Shown one piece after another: positions 1 to 6,554 of a stretch of DNA of 27,616 nucleotides. A program made the position numbers and the translations under genes. Numbering within the stretch: the first letter of the stretch is position 1; the number at the start of each line of letters is the position of its first letter. Location of the stretch: NCBI GenBank assembly GCA_002686115.1, contig NZAF01000168.1, positions 1 through 27,616 of the forward strand, written 5' to 3'. Below the pieces are notes generated by a model. That model worked only from the letters and a program-made list of their open reading frames with translations, ran no database searches and was not told where the DNA came from. Source of the stretch: Halobacteriovorax sp. Lineage in GTDB: Bacteria > Bdellovibrionota > Bacteriovoracia > Bacteriovoracales > Bacteriovoracaceae.

Positions 1-372
1 GCCTTTAAATCCCATCGTTTCATAAAAGCCTTGAGCGCTTGTTCTAGCATTACACCAGACTAAGTTACAAAAGTTTTGCTTAATCATTGGAAAAGCAACT
101 TTTAATAACTCGCGACTAAAGCCTTGCTTTCGATATTCTTCTAGGGTTGCCATGCCTCTTAAACGGAATTGATTTTCATTTTCAAAAGTATCATTTTTTT
201 CGTAGTAAAAAGAAGCTATAGAAACAAGCTTATTATCTACGAAGGCTCCTAGGTGGAATGTTTGGTCATCGCCATCATGTTCGAAGTGACACTTCTCAAT
301 AGGCTGGTTTGGTCTTAGAACTTTATGTCTAATGCTATATATATCTCTTGTACTTACTCTTTTTACTTGCAT
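1..372 (-). CDS. GNAT-family N-acetyltransferase, C-terminus cut off by the window edge
   Basis: The reverse strand encodes 124 codons from an ATG at 372 to the window edge with no stop, so the C-terminal end is missing. Visible GNAT features are a beta strand with LGAFVDNKLVSIASFY (about residues 41-56), then RGMATLEEYRKQGFSRELL (72-90). That segment holds the acetyl-CoA pyrophosphate loop in the form R-K-Q-G-F-S (81-86). NARTSAQGFYETMGFKG near the edge is the usual beta6/alpha4 segment ending in the Y-x-x-x-GF motif. The family transfers acetyl from acetyl-CoA to an amine; the substrate cannot be told. No good Shine-Dalgarno lies before the ATG, and no alternative start exists before an in-frame stop at 409-411. 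It lies 53 bp downstream of the minus-strand gene at 426-1013 and may share its transcript. Confidence 0.85.
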   Translation of the reverse strand, partial: MQVKRVSTRDIYSIRHKVLRPNQPIEKCHFEHDGDDQTFHLGAFVDNKLVSIASFYYEKNDTFENENQFRLRGMATLEEYRKQGFSRELLKVAFPMIKQNFCNLVWCNARTSAQGFYETMGFKG

Positions 373-425
373 AGATTGGATGAGGATACAGAAGGTTCTT
401 GTGCTTTGCTAGAAACAGCGCGTAA

Positions 426-1013
426 TTACAATTGTCTTGTGCTCTTAAAGAGAGCTTTCATTGCTAACTCACCGACAGTCTCGGTGAATACTTCAAATAT
501 TGTATCAGGTATTTTTGATTTTTCTCCTCTCCAAAAGGTTGTCGAGTAAAAAAGGCAGCGATTACCTCGCTTACTGATATAAATATTGCCTGTCAGACCC
601 TTTAAAAAGCCTTTATCAAACTTAAAGTGGTAATTTCCAGGCTTCTTTATTCTTTCAAGTTTGAATTTTAAGGCCATAGGAAAGGGCAGCAGGGCCGAAT
701 CGATATAGAGATAGACTTCTTTGGTTTTTTCACTGTAGCCAGAGAGCTTAACGAGGTCTAGATATTCGTGAAACTTTTCATAACGAGATAATTTTTTTAA
801 AGCTTTTCGACAGCTATTTGGGTGCAGTCCAGCAATCATGTAGTTAAGTGATTGAAGTTTCTTCTCACTTTTAACAACAGACTTCTTATAGACTCTATCT
901 GTGTCCACAATTTTTAAAATTTTCTTTGAAATCTTCAACTCATCAAACATTCTCTCCATACTAAATGTTTTAAAATAAAGTAAAATTGTAGTTATTATAA
1001 TAAGATAACGCAT
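426..1013 (-). CDS. Exported protein of unknown function, possibly SRPBCC/START-like
   Basis: The gene encodes 195 residues from the ATG at 1013, preceded by GGAAAGAG as ribosome site. An upstream in-frame ATG at 1097 would add 28 polar residues ahead of the hydrophobic segment and is less likely. The N-terminus (MRYLIIITTILLYFKTFS) looks like a signal peptide or membrane anchor. The mature part has alternating hydrophobic strands (VYLYIDSALLPFPMALKFKLERI, GNIYISKRGNRCLFYSTTFW) followed by a C-terminal helix. This is reminiscent of the helix-grip SRPBCC/START fold, in which a basket of strands ends in a long helix that binds a lipid or hydrophobic ligand. I see no catalytic motif, and the fold call is inference. 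It is divergent from the topoisomerase B gene, with a 109 bp shared upstream region. Confidence 0.7.
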   Translation of the reverse strand: MRYLIIITTILLYFKTFSMERMFDELKISKKILKIVDTDRVYKKSVVKSEKKLQSLNYMIAGLHPNSCRKALKKLSRYEKFHEYLDLVKLSGYSEKTKEVYLYIDSALLPFPMALKFKLERIKKPGNYHFKFDKGFLKGLTGNIYISKRGNRCLFYSTTFWRGEKSKIPDTIFEVFTETVGELAMKALFKSTRQL

Positions 1014-1058
1014 TGTCTCTTTCCAGTACTCCTTGTGGACCTTATCATTTTTATTGTA

Positions 1059-1088
1059 TTGGATATGAAATCCAGTCACTTTTATAAT
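1059..1088 (+). promoter_or_regulatory. Candidate sigma70-type promoter for the topoisomerase operon
   Basis: A perfect TATAAT (1083-1088) has TTGGAT (1059-1064) 18 bp upstream as a weak -35. A small dyad, TGGAT-5-ATCCA (1060-1074), overlaps the -35 and spacer. Transcription would start near 1095, giving a leader of about 28 nt with the ribosome site AGGGGA (1108-1113) 9 nt before the ATG at 1123. Only the -10 is strong. Confidence 0.45.
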
Positions 1089-1122
1089 ATGACACAATAT
1101 TTACGACAGGGGAATTCAAAGC

Positions 1123-3459
1123 ATGGGACGCATTGAGTCAGTCAAAAGAAAGGGTAGTACCAAAGACGCGGTTATTGAGAGTAAAGACCAGCGTTGGCAC
1201 TGCCGTAATCGTATCACACTTGTTTTTGGTAGTAATGATATCGAAGATCTTGAAACATATACCTATGGTGATAAAGAGGTACATTTTGGAACTGTAAAGT
1301 TTCATCAGGCAAAATCGAAGGCCATTGAAGAGTTACTTGATAACTGTATCGATGAATTCTATAGAGGGCATGTCACAGAAGTACATACTTACTTAAGTGA
1401 AGATGGAAAAACGATCACAGTTGAAGATAACGGTATTGGTTTTCCTCTTACGAAAATCGAACAAGTTTATTCTGAATTTAGAACTGGTTCAAAGTTTAAA
1501 GATGAAGAGACTGATAAAAAAGGCTTCTTACATCGAACACTTGGACAAAATGGTCTTGGTGCAGCTGCAACTTGTCTAACAAGTGATGAGTTTAAAGTTA
1601 CAGTGAGGCACTATAATTCTAAAAAAGAACAGACGATGACTTTCATCGATGGTGCTCTTAAAGTTAAAAAGGGAAGAGCAAAGCCTTTCAAAGGGCACTC
1701 TGGTGTTAAAATTACTCTTACTCTTTCAAATGAAGTTTATAAGAATAATGTTGTAGATGCAGATCTTCTTAAAAAGAGAATTATCGACTTAGCTTACAAT
1801 AATCCAGGTCTTGCTTTTTATTTTAACGGTGAAAAGTTTCACTATCAAAAAGGTCTTTTTGAGCTTGCTCAAAGAATTGATGAAGACCGTGCAGACCACT
1901 TTGGTGATCATCAATATATTTATGAAACAGTAAATACAAAGAAGAAAAAAGTTAAAGGTAAGATAGATATTTCTCTATCTACAACTATGCATCTTGGAAG
2001 TGAGGAGAGGGAGAGATTTATTTCTTTTGTTAACTCTACTCCAACATATGATGGCGGGTTTCACCATGACAGGGTGAGAAGGCTTTTTATTAATAAAATC
2101 AAAGATAAGTTAGAAAGAGCAGCTAAGAAAGAGAAGGTTCAAATTACAGATAATGATGTTCTTATGGGACTGACTTTTATTCTTGGTATCACAATGCCAA
2201 ATCCGAGATTTGAATCTCAAACTAAGAGAAAGCTTGTTCGAGACTCATATTTAGAAAAAGCGATCGAAGAATTTGTTAATAAGAATATTGATAAATTCAT
2301 GCGTAGAAATAAAGAATATCTTGAAGTTGTTCTTGAAAGAGCGAAATCAAGACATAAGTTTCAGGTCTTAAAAGAGGCAGCAAAAAAAGCTAAGAAGCAA
2401 AAAAGACAACGTGTTGAAAAACTGCTTGATGCGAATGAGAGAAAGAAGAGAAATCTTTGTACTCTATTTATTTGTGAGGGAGATTCGGCAATTGGTGGTC
2501 TTCGTTCTTCTCGAAATAAGCTATACCAAGGTGGTATTGCCCTAAGAGGAAAGCCAATGAATGTTGCCCAAGCGGGGATTAAAGACATTCTTAATAATCA
2601 AGAATTTTCAGACATCATGGCCAGTGTTGGCCTCGGAATTGGTGTTGATATTGAACCAGAGAAATTAAGATATTCTAGCATTGTCTTTCTTGCCGACTCA
2701 GATGTTGATGGTGGACATATTAACACACTTCTTACAAATTTCTTTTATCAGTTTTTTCCAGAACTTTTTGAAATGGGTGCCATTCAAATTGCAAAAGCTC
2801 CATTGTTTGAAGTCGTAACAGATAAGAAGACCCACTTTTTTGAAAGTGATAAAGAGCTTGAAGCCTTTAGAGACTCTGGTGCTGAAAAAATAAAAGAGAT
2901 CCATCGAAATAAAGGGCTAGGGGAGATGTCTCCTGAAGCTTGGAAATATGTACTTTCTAAAGAAGAATATACCAAGATTACTGCAGAAGATGCTTCTAAG
3001 GCCAAAGAGATGCTTAATATTTGTTTTGGTAAGGATACAAACCTTAGAAAAGAACTTCTTATGGATGCTGATGATGAGTATGCACAAGTGAAAAGAGGTA
3101 AGACTGATAGTGAAAAGTCTACTTCGTCTTCTAGAAGTGCTTCGAAGTCTTCAGGAGAGTCTGCTAAGAAAGTAGCTAAGAAGACAACAAAGAAAGCTGC
3201 CAAGAAAACATCTAAAAAAGCAGTCAAGAAAGTGGCCAAGAAAACTGCTAAAAAAGCAGCAAAAAAAGTGGCCAAGAAAACTGCAAAAAAAGCAGCAAAG
3301 AAAGCAGCAAAGAAAGTGGCAAAGAAAACTGCTAAAAAAGTCACAAAGAAAGCAGGGAGTGCAAAAAAAGTTGCTAAGAAAAAAGCAACAAGAAAGAAAA
3401 CATCGGCAAGAAAGAAGTCTTCTGGAATGCTTGCTGATATGATTGATTACATGGATTAA
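1123..3459 (+). CDS. Type IIA DNA topoisomerase, B (ATPase/TOPRIM) subunit with H1-like lysine tail
   Basis: 778 residues. It pairs with the next gene to pass one DNA duplex through another at the cost of ATP. GHKL ATPase motifs are ELLDNCIDEF (Asn74), EDNGIGFP (101-108) and GQNGLGAAAT (141-150). The transducer has TYDGGFHHDRV (308-318) and the QTK loop (366-368). The TOPRIM domain has CEGDSAIGG (Glu452 in EGDSA) and LADSDVDGGH with Asp525/527/529. The GGxHxDxV form and the EGDSAIG...LRGKPMN spacing resemble, from memory, the phage T4 large subunit and eukaryotic topoisomerase II more than GyrB or ParE. From about 661 the protein ends in a Ser-rich linker and then about 85 residues of KKxAKK repeats, like linker histone H1 tails. 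It is the first gene of a two-gene operon, 12 bp before the A subunit. No symbol is given because gyrB versus parE cannot be decided. Confidence 0.93.
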   Translation: MGRIESVKRKGSTKDAVIESKDQRWHCRNRITLVFGSNDIEDLETYTYGDKEVHFGTVKFHQAKSKAIEELLDNCIDEFYRGHVTEVHTYLSEDGKTITVEDNGIGFPLTKIEQVYSEFRTGSKFKDEETDKKGFLHRTLGQNGLGAAATCLTSDEFKVTVRHYNSKKEQTMTFIDGALKVKKGRAKPFKGHSGVKITLTLSNEVYKNNVVDADLLKKRIIDLAYNNPGLAFYFNGEKFHYQKGLFELAQRIDEDRADHFGDHQYIYETVNTKKKKVKGKIDISLSTTMHLGSEERERFISFVNSTPTYDGGFHHDRVRRLFINKIKDKLERAAKKEKVQITDNDVLMGLTFILGITMPNPRFESQTKRKLVRDSYLEKAIEEFVNKNIDKFMRRNKEYLEVVLERAKSRHKFQVLKEAAKKAKKQKRQRVEKLLDANERKKRNLCTLFICEGDSAIGGLRSSRNKLYQGGIALRGKPMNVAQAGIKDILNNQEFSDIMASVGLGIGVDIEPEKLRYSSIVFLADSDVDGGHINTLLTNFFYQFFPELFEMGAIQIAKAPLFEVVTDKKTHFFESDKELEAFRDSGAEKIKEIHRNKGLGEMSPEAWKYVLSKEEYTKITAEDASKAKEMLNICFGKDTNLRKELLMDADDEYAQVKRGKTDSEKSTSSSRSASKSSGESAKKVAKKTTKKAAKKTSKKAVKKVAKKTAKKAAKKVAKKTAKKAAKKAAKKVAKKTAKKVTKKAGSAKKVAKKKATRKKTSARKKSSGMLADMIDYMD
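3163..3420 (+). repeat. Lysine/alanine coding repeat (KKxAKK) in the topoisomerase B tail
   Basis: Codons 681-766 are a low-complexity run of Lys, Ala, Val and Thr. A 12-residue unit close to KVAKKTAKKAAK recurs several times, equal to a 36-nt DNA period of AAG/AAA, GTGGCC/GTGGCA and ACTGCT/ACTGCA. Synonymous differences between copies show it is kept at the protein level. It is an imperfect tandem repeat inside a gene, not a CRISPR or intergenic repeat. Confidence 0.85.
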
Positions 3460-3471
3460 TCGGGATTAATT

Positions 3472-4947
3472 ATGACAACAGAAACATATCTACATTCACT
3501 TGAATCTATTCCTCTTTCAGATATTGTAAAAGAGGAATACCGTAATTATCAAATTTATACATTAATGGACAGGGCCATACCATACTTACAAGATGGTCTT
3601 AAGCCTGGTCAAAGAAGAATTCTCTATACTCTTTGGAAAAACCAATCAAAGGGCCTATTAAAGGTTTCTTCTGCAACAGGTCTTGTCTTAACTCTTCATC
3701 CCCATGGTCCGGCTTCTGTTGAATCCGCTATTGTTAATATGGCACAGGACTACACTTTCTCAAATAACTATCCTCTCATTGATAAGAAGGGGTATTTTGG
3801 AGAGAGAATGGAAACTGGAGCAGCCGCTTCCAGATATATTGAATGTAAATTAGGTAAAGTTGCAGAGTACTTACTCTTTGATGATATGGACCAAGTAGAG
3901 ATGGTTCCAAACTATGATGAGAGAACAATGGAGCCTGTCGGATTACTCCCTAAACTTCCATTAATGCTATTAAATGGAGCTGAAGGAATTGGTACTGGGT
4001 TTTCTAGTGCGATTCCTAGTTTTCACCATAGAGATATTGTTAAATCAATGATCTTTTGCATTGAAAATGGGAAGGCCAGAAAGATAAAGCCATTTGTTCA
4101 TGACTACACACTTCCTATTGAAATAGATGCAAAAGGAAAGCTTATCTTCAATATGGGCTTTGAAGAAGTTGATGGGAAAATCTTTATTAATGAACTTCCT
4201 CGTGGATATGATGCGACTAAAATATATAAACACCTGACTAAGTTTATTGAATCAGGTTTTATAAAAGACTTTGTCGACTCTTCAGTAAATAACGACATTA
4301 AAATCGAGCTTCTTTTTAAGAAAGGGCAAGATGTAACTTTAGAAGAAGTTGAAAACACCATTGGTGTAACTTCAACTTTCTCTCCAAACTATACTCTAAT
4401 TTCTGAACGTGGGGTAAGGATCTTTCAAAAAGCTGAAAGTATTATTGAAATTTTCACTGAGGAGAGACTTAAGGTTGTTAAAAGAAGATACGAATTAAGA
4501 TGTGAAAAATTAGAAGATAAGATTACTCAAAACAATGAGATCATAAAGTTTATTCGTCAAAAAGAATATGAAGTCGCGACAAGACAAAAAAATAGAAAGA
4601 GCTTTGTTGAATATCTTACTAAGAAAAAATTTGTCTATGCTGACTATCTTGCAGATATGCCAATCTATCGAATGACAAAAGAAGAAGTTGAAAAGCGAAA
4701 GCTCATGGTTCAAGAAGATAAGAAGAAGCTTTCTGAGTATACAAAAGTTGCAAAAAGTGATCGTCTTGTTGCTAAGAAGCTAATTGAAGAGCTTAATGAG
4801 ATTGATCAAAAACTCACTGATTGGAGAAAGAAAAAAGATCAAGAAAAAGATAAGCTTTTAAAGAAAATTGCCCGTGAGCAGGATCGTCTTGGCAAGAAAA
4901 AGGCACAAAAAGCTGCCAAAAAAGCGACTCGTAAGTCCAAGAAATAA
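3472..4947 (+). CDS. Type IIA DNA topoisomerase, A (breakage-reunion) subunit without C-terminal pinwheel
   Basis: 491 residues. This subunit cuts and rejoins DNA through a tyrosine. The winged-helix core shows GLKPGQRRILY (42-52), HPHGPASVESAIVNMAQDY (76-94), GYFGERMETGAAASRYIECKL with Arg121 and the catalytic Tyr122, and LLNGAEGIGTGFSSAIP. A coiled-coil arm follows (about 320-480), ending in a very basic stretch, GKKKAQKAAKKATRKSKK. GyrA and ParC normally carry a further 250-350 residue beta-pinwheel; none is present, so wrapping-type supercoiling as by gyrase is unlikely (inference). The size and the order of motifs match, from memory, the phage T4 medium subunit (about 440 residues). It starts 12 bp after the B-subunit stop, and a strong terminator follows it. 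The natural reading is a decatenase/relaxase dedicated to this pair. Confidence 0.92.
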   Translation: MTTETYLHSLESIPLSDIVKEEYRNYQIYTLMDRAIPYLQDGLKPGQRRILYTLWKNQSKGLLKVSSATGLVLTLHPHGPASVESAIVNMAQDYTFSNNYPLIDKKGYFGERMETGAAASRYIECKLGKVAEYLLFDDMDQVEMVPNYDERTMEPVGLLPKLPLMLLNGAEGIGTGFSSAIPSFHHRDIVKSMIFCIENGKARKIKPFVHDYTLPIEIDAKGKLIFNMGFEEVDGKIFINELPRGYDATKIYKHLTKFIESGFIKDFVDSSVNNDIKIELLFKKGQDVTLEEVENTIGVTSTFSPNYTLISERGVRIFQKAESIIEIFTEERLKVVKRRYELRCEKLEDKITQNNEIIKFIRQKEYEVATRQKNRKSFVEYLTKKKFVYADYLADMPIYRMTKEEVEKRKLMVQEDKKKLSEYTKVAKSDRLVAKKLIEELNEIDQKLTDWRKKKDQEKDKLLKKIAREQDRLGKKKAQKAAKKATRKSKK

Positions 4948-4977
4948 GTTTAGATTTAAAAAAAGTTAATAAAATGT

Positions 4978-5013
4978 AAATGTGAAGATTCATTGAAATC
5001 TTCACATTTTTAA
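4978..5013 (+). terminator. Rho-independent terminator after the topoisomerase operon
   Basis: A perfect 13-bp stem, AAATGTGAAGATT (4978-4990) with its complement at 4997-5009, has a 6-nt loop and is followed by T residues (TTTTT at 5007-5011). It lies 30 bp after the stop of the A subunit. The A-rich left flank means it could also work in the opposite direction, but no minus-strand gene ends here. Confidence 0.85.
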
Positions 5014-5108
5014 TAACTTTACTATTTTAATTTCTTTAATTCTTAAGACTATCTATATATCAAAGGTAATCATGGTAAATATGCTCTTTTCGATGAGTCC
5101 TTTTGGAG

Positions 5109-5114
5109 TATAAT
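5109..5114 (+). promoter_or_regulatory. -10 element of the response-regulator gene
   Basis: TATAAT at 5109-5114 places the start near 5121, giving a leader of about 15 nt that contains the ribosome site GAGGTG (5125-5130) before the ATG at 5136. No recognisable -35 hexamer is seen at the right distance, so an activator may be needed. This position also argues against the longer reading frame beginning at 5103, which lies upstream of the -10. Confidence 0.4.
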
Positions 5115-5135
5115 ATCACCATTAGAGGTGGTCGT

Positions 5136-5516
5136 ATGAATCCTTATCATATAGTAGTAATCGATGATGAAAAAGCAATGGAGATGCTATTTAATGCGTT
5201 CTTCGATAAAGAGCTTTCTCGTGGAGAGATTAAAATTACATATCTTGAAGAGCCAAGTAACTTTTTTGATATTTTAGCTGAGGAAGATGTCCGATTAGTA
5301 ATGTCTGATATCAATATGCCTATTATGAATGGCTATGACTTTCTAGATAAAATTCAAGAGCAAAAGCCTGATATTCCCGTTTATATGATAAGTGCTTATG
5401 GAGGTAAGGATCATATCGAGAGGGCGATGCAAAAAGGGGCAACTGGATTCTTTGTTAAGCCCTTTGATTTTGACGTCATAAAAACTCAAATACGTGAACA
5501 AATGAAATCGGCATAA
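5136..5516 (+). CDS. Single-domain response regulator (CheY-like receiver)
   Basis: 126 residues, only a REC domain. The acidic pocket is Asp10-Asp11 (VIDDE), the phospho-acceptor is Asp58 (MSDINMP), the switch serine is Ser86 (MISAYGG) and the conserved lysine is Lys108 (FFVKPFD). There is no output domain, so it should act by protein-protein contact after phosphotransfer from a histidine kinase. No kinase gene is in the window, so the partner is unknown. I chose the ATG at 5136 over the in-frame ATG at 5103. It has GAGGTG 5 nt upstream, the receiver fold starts right after it, and the -10 box lies between the two candidates. It is flanked by the terminator at 4978-5013 and followed by 137 bp before the IHF-like gene, so it is probably a single-gene unit. 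Confidence 0.9.
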   Translation: MNPYHIVVIDDEKAMEMLFNAFFDKELSRGEIKITYLEEPSNFFDILAEEDVRLVMSDINMPIMNGYDFLDKIQEQKPDIPVYMISAYGGKDHIERAMQKGATGFFVKPFDFDVIKTQIREQMKSA

Positions 5517-5653
5517 CTGACTATTTTACTTTTTAAATCTAATATCTGTTCTGGATTAATGTGCCGCCAACTTTTTTTGTAGTAATCATTTAAAATTCTT
5601 GCTAACCTATTAATATAAAAAGCTTTTATTATTGTAGTCATGGAGGATGAAAG

Positions 5654-6064
5654 ATGAGCTTAACAAAAGCAGATATTGTTGAGAGAGTTTATAAAGAAGC
5701 CGGCTTTTCTAAGAAGGAAGCTGCAGATCTTGTAGACTTGGTTTTTAAAGTAATTAAAGACACTCTAGCAAGAGGTGAGAAGGTAAAGATTTCAGGATTT
5801 GGAAATTTTTCAATCAGAGATAAGCCTACAAGAATTGGAAGAAATCCTCAGACCAATGAAGCAATGGAAATATCTGCAAGAAGAGTTTTAACTTTTAAGC
5901 CATCTCAGGTACTTAAAGAAGATGTAACTTCTAGATATGGCCATAGAATTAATGAAGCAGGTAAAGAAGATACGAGTGTTCCAGTAAGTGATGGAACGCC
6001 AAAAGCATTAACATCGTTCATGAATAATGTTGATGAAAAATATGATTCAAATGATGACTATTAA
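5654..6064 (+). CDS. ihfA: Integration host factor alpha-like DNA-bending protein with acidic C-terminal extension
   Basis: 136 residues. Residues 1-95 are a full HU/IHF fold: the N-terminal helices (LTKADIVERVYKEAGFSKKEAADLVDLVF), GEKVKISGFGNFSIRDKPTR, and the DNA-intercalating arm RIGRNPQTNEAMEISARRV with Pro65. VLTFKPSQVLKEDV closes the fold. The RNPQT arm and the match to IHF-alpha spacing favour ihfA over HU. The usual length is about 95-100 residues; here some 40 more follow, ending NNVDEKYDSNDDY, which is acidic and probably disordered. GGAGG (5642-5646) precedes the ATG. The upstream 137 bp are AT-rich; TATAAA at 5614-5619 is a possible -10 without a clear -35. A MerR-type gene follows, a pairing I recall as common in former deltaproteobacteria. 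An 18-bp palindrome overlaps the stop. Confidence 0.9.
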   Translation: MSLTKADIVERVYKEAGFSKKEAADLVDLVFKVIKDTLARGEKVKISGFGNFSIRDKPTRIGRNPQTNEAMEISARRVLTFKPSQVLKEDVTSRYGHRINEAGKEDTSVPVSDGTPKALTSFMNNVDEKYDSNDDY

Positions 6065-6071
6065 TAGTCAT
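6054..6071 (+). promoter_or_regulatory. Perfect 18-bp palindrome at the ihfA stop codon
   Basis: ATGACTATTAATAGTCAT is fully self-complementary and covers the last ihfA codons, the stop and 7 bp beyond. There is no loop and no T-run, so it is a poor terminator. It could be a binding site for a dimeric protein or an RNA hairpin between ihfA and the merR-like gene. It is 28 bp before the TTG start of the latter. Confidence 0.5.
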
Positions 6072-6098
6072 TAGAAGTTATTTTTAGAAGAGGAAGCT

Positions 6099-6554
6099 TT
6101 GGAACATTCAAATATTTATATTCCTAGAAAATCAATGTTTAAACAAGATGAGGTCTGCACTTTAACTGGTGTTAAACCCTATGTTCTTAGATTTTGGGAG
6201 AATGAATTTGATGAAATTAACCCAATCGTTTCATCAACTGGTGGAAAGCTTTACGAGAGAGAAGATATTGAATTTATTTTAAAAGTTAAAGGTCTTCTTT
6301 TTGATCAAAAGCTAACGATTGAAAAAGTAAAAAAGCAACTTCAGAAAAAATCTGATGAAAAAAGTAATTCTCATCAAACATTAGCTCAGAAAGAAAAACC
6401 TAGTGAATCTATGTCTATTGAATCCTCCGTACGTGATAATATTGTTAGAGGACATAGAGATGTTAATTTCGATGCAATTGATGATGTTAAGGATTTATTA
6501 AACGGTATTATATCTCAAACAAATTCAATTCAAGAGAGCTACGGCTGGATCTAA
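6099..6554 (+). CDS. MerR-family transcriptional regulator
   Basis: 151 residues from a TTG at 6099 with AGAGGA just upstream (6089-6094). The first ATG, 12 codons in, would remove the residues before the helix-turn-helix and has no ribosome site. The DNA-binding domain is FKQDEVCTLTGVKPYVLRFWENEFDEI (14-40), then GGKLYEREDIEFILKVKGLL (48-67), the winged-helix pattern of MerR proteins with the Tyr of the wing. LTIEKVKKQLQKK begins a dimerisation helix, after which the protein is polar and probably flexible. There is no cysteine-based metal site or ligand domain, so the signal is unknown. It follows ihfA by 34 bp and is probably cotranscribed. The gene is convergent with the polyprenyl synthase gene, overlapping its 3' end by 30 bp. 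Confidence 0.88.
   Translation: MEHSNIYIPRKSMFKQDEVCTLTGVKPYVLRFWENEFDEINPIVSSTGGKLYEREDIEFILKVKGLLFDQKLTIEKVKKQLQKKSDEKSNSHQTLAQKEKPSESMSIESSVRDNIVRGHRDVNFDAIDDVKDLLNGIISQTNSIQESYGWI

Noticed and set aside
325..549. Plus-strand open frame of 74 codons
   Set aside because: It overlaps the acetyltransferase start and the 3' end of the exported protein gene on the other strand; composition is not gene-like.
2784..3344. 186-codon minus-strand open frame rich in Phe, Ala, Val and Leu
   Set aside because: It is the mirror of the lysine/alanine repeat of the topoisomerase B gene; no ribosome site or domain.
5103..5135. Longer N-terminus for the response regulator
   Set aside because: The extra 11 residues include the -10 box and lie before a good ribosome site; receiver domains start at the later ATG.
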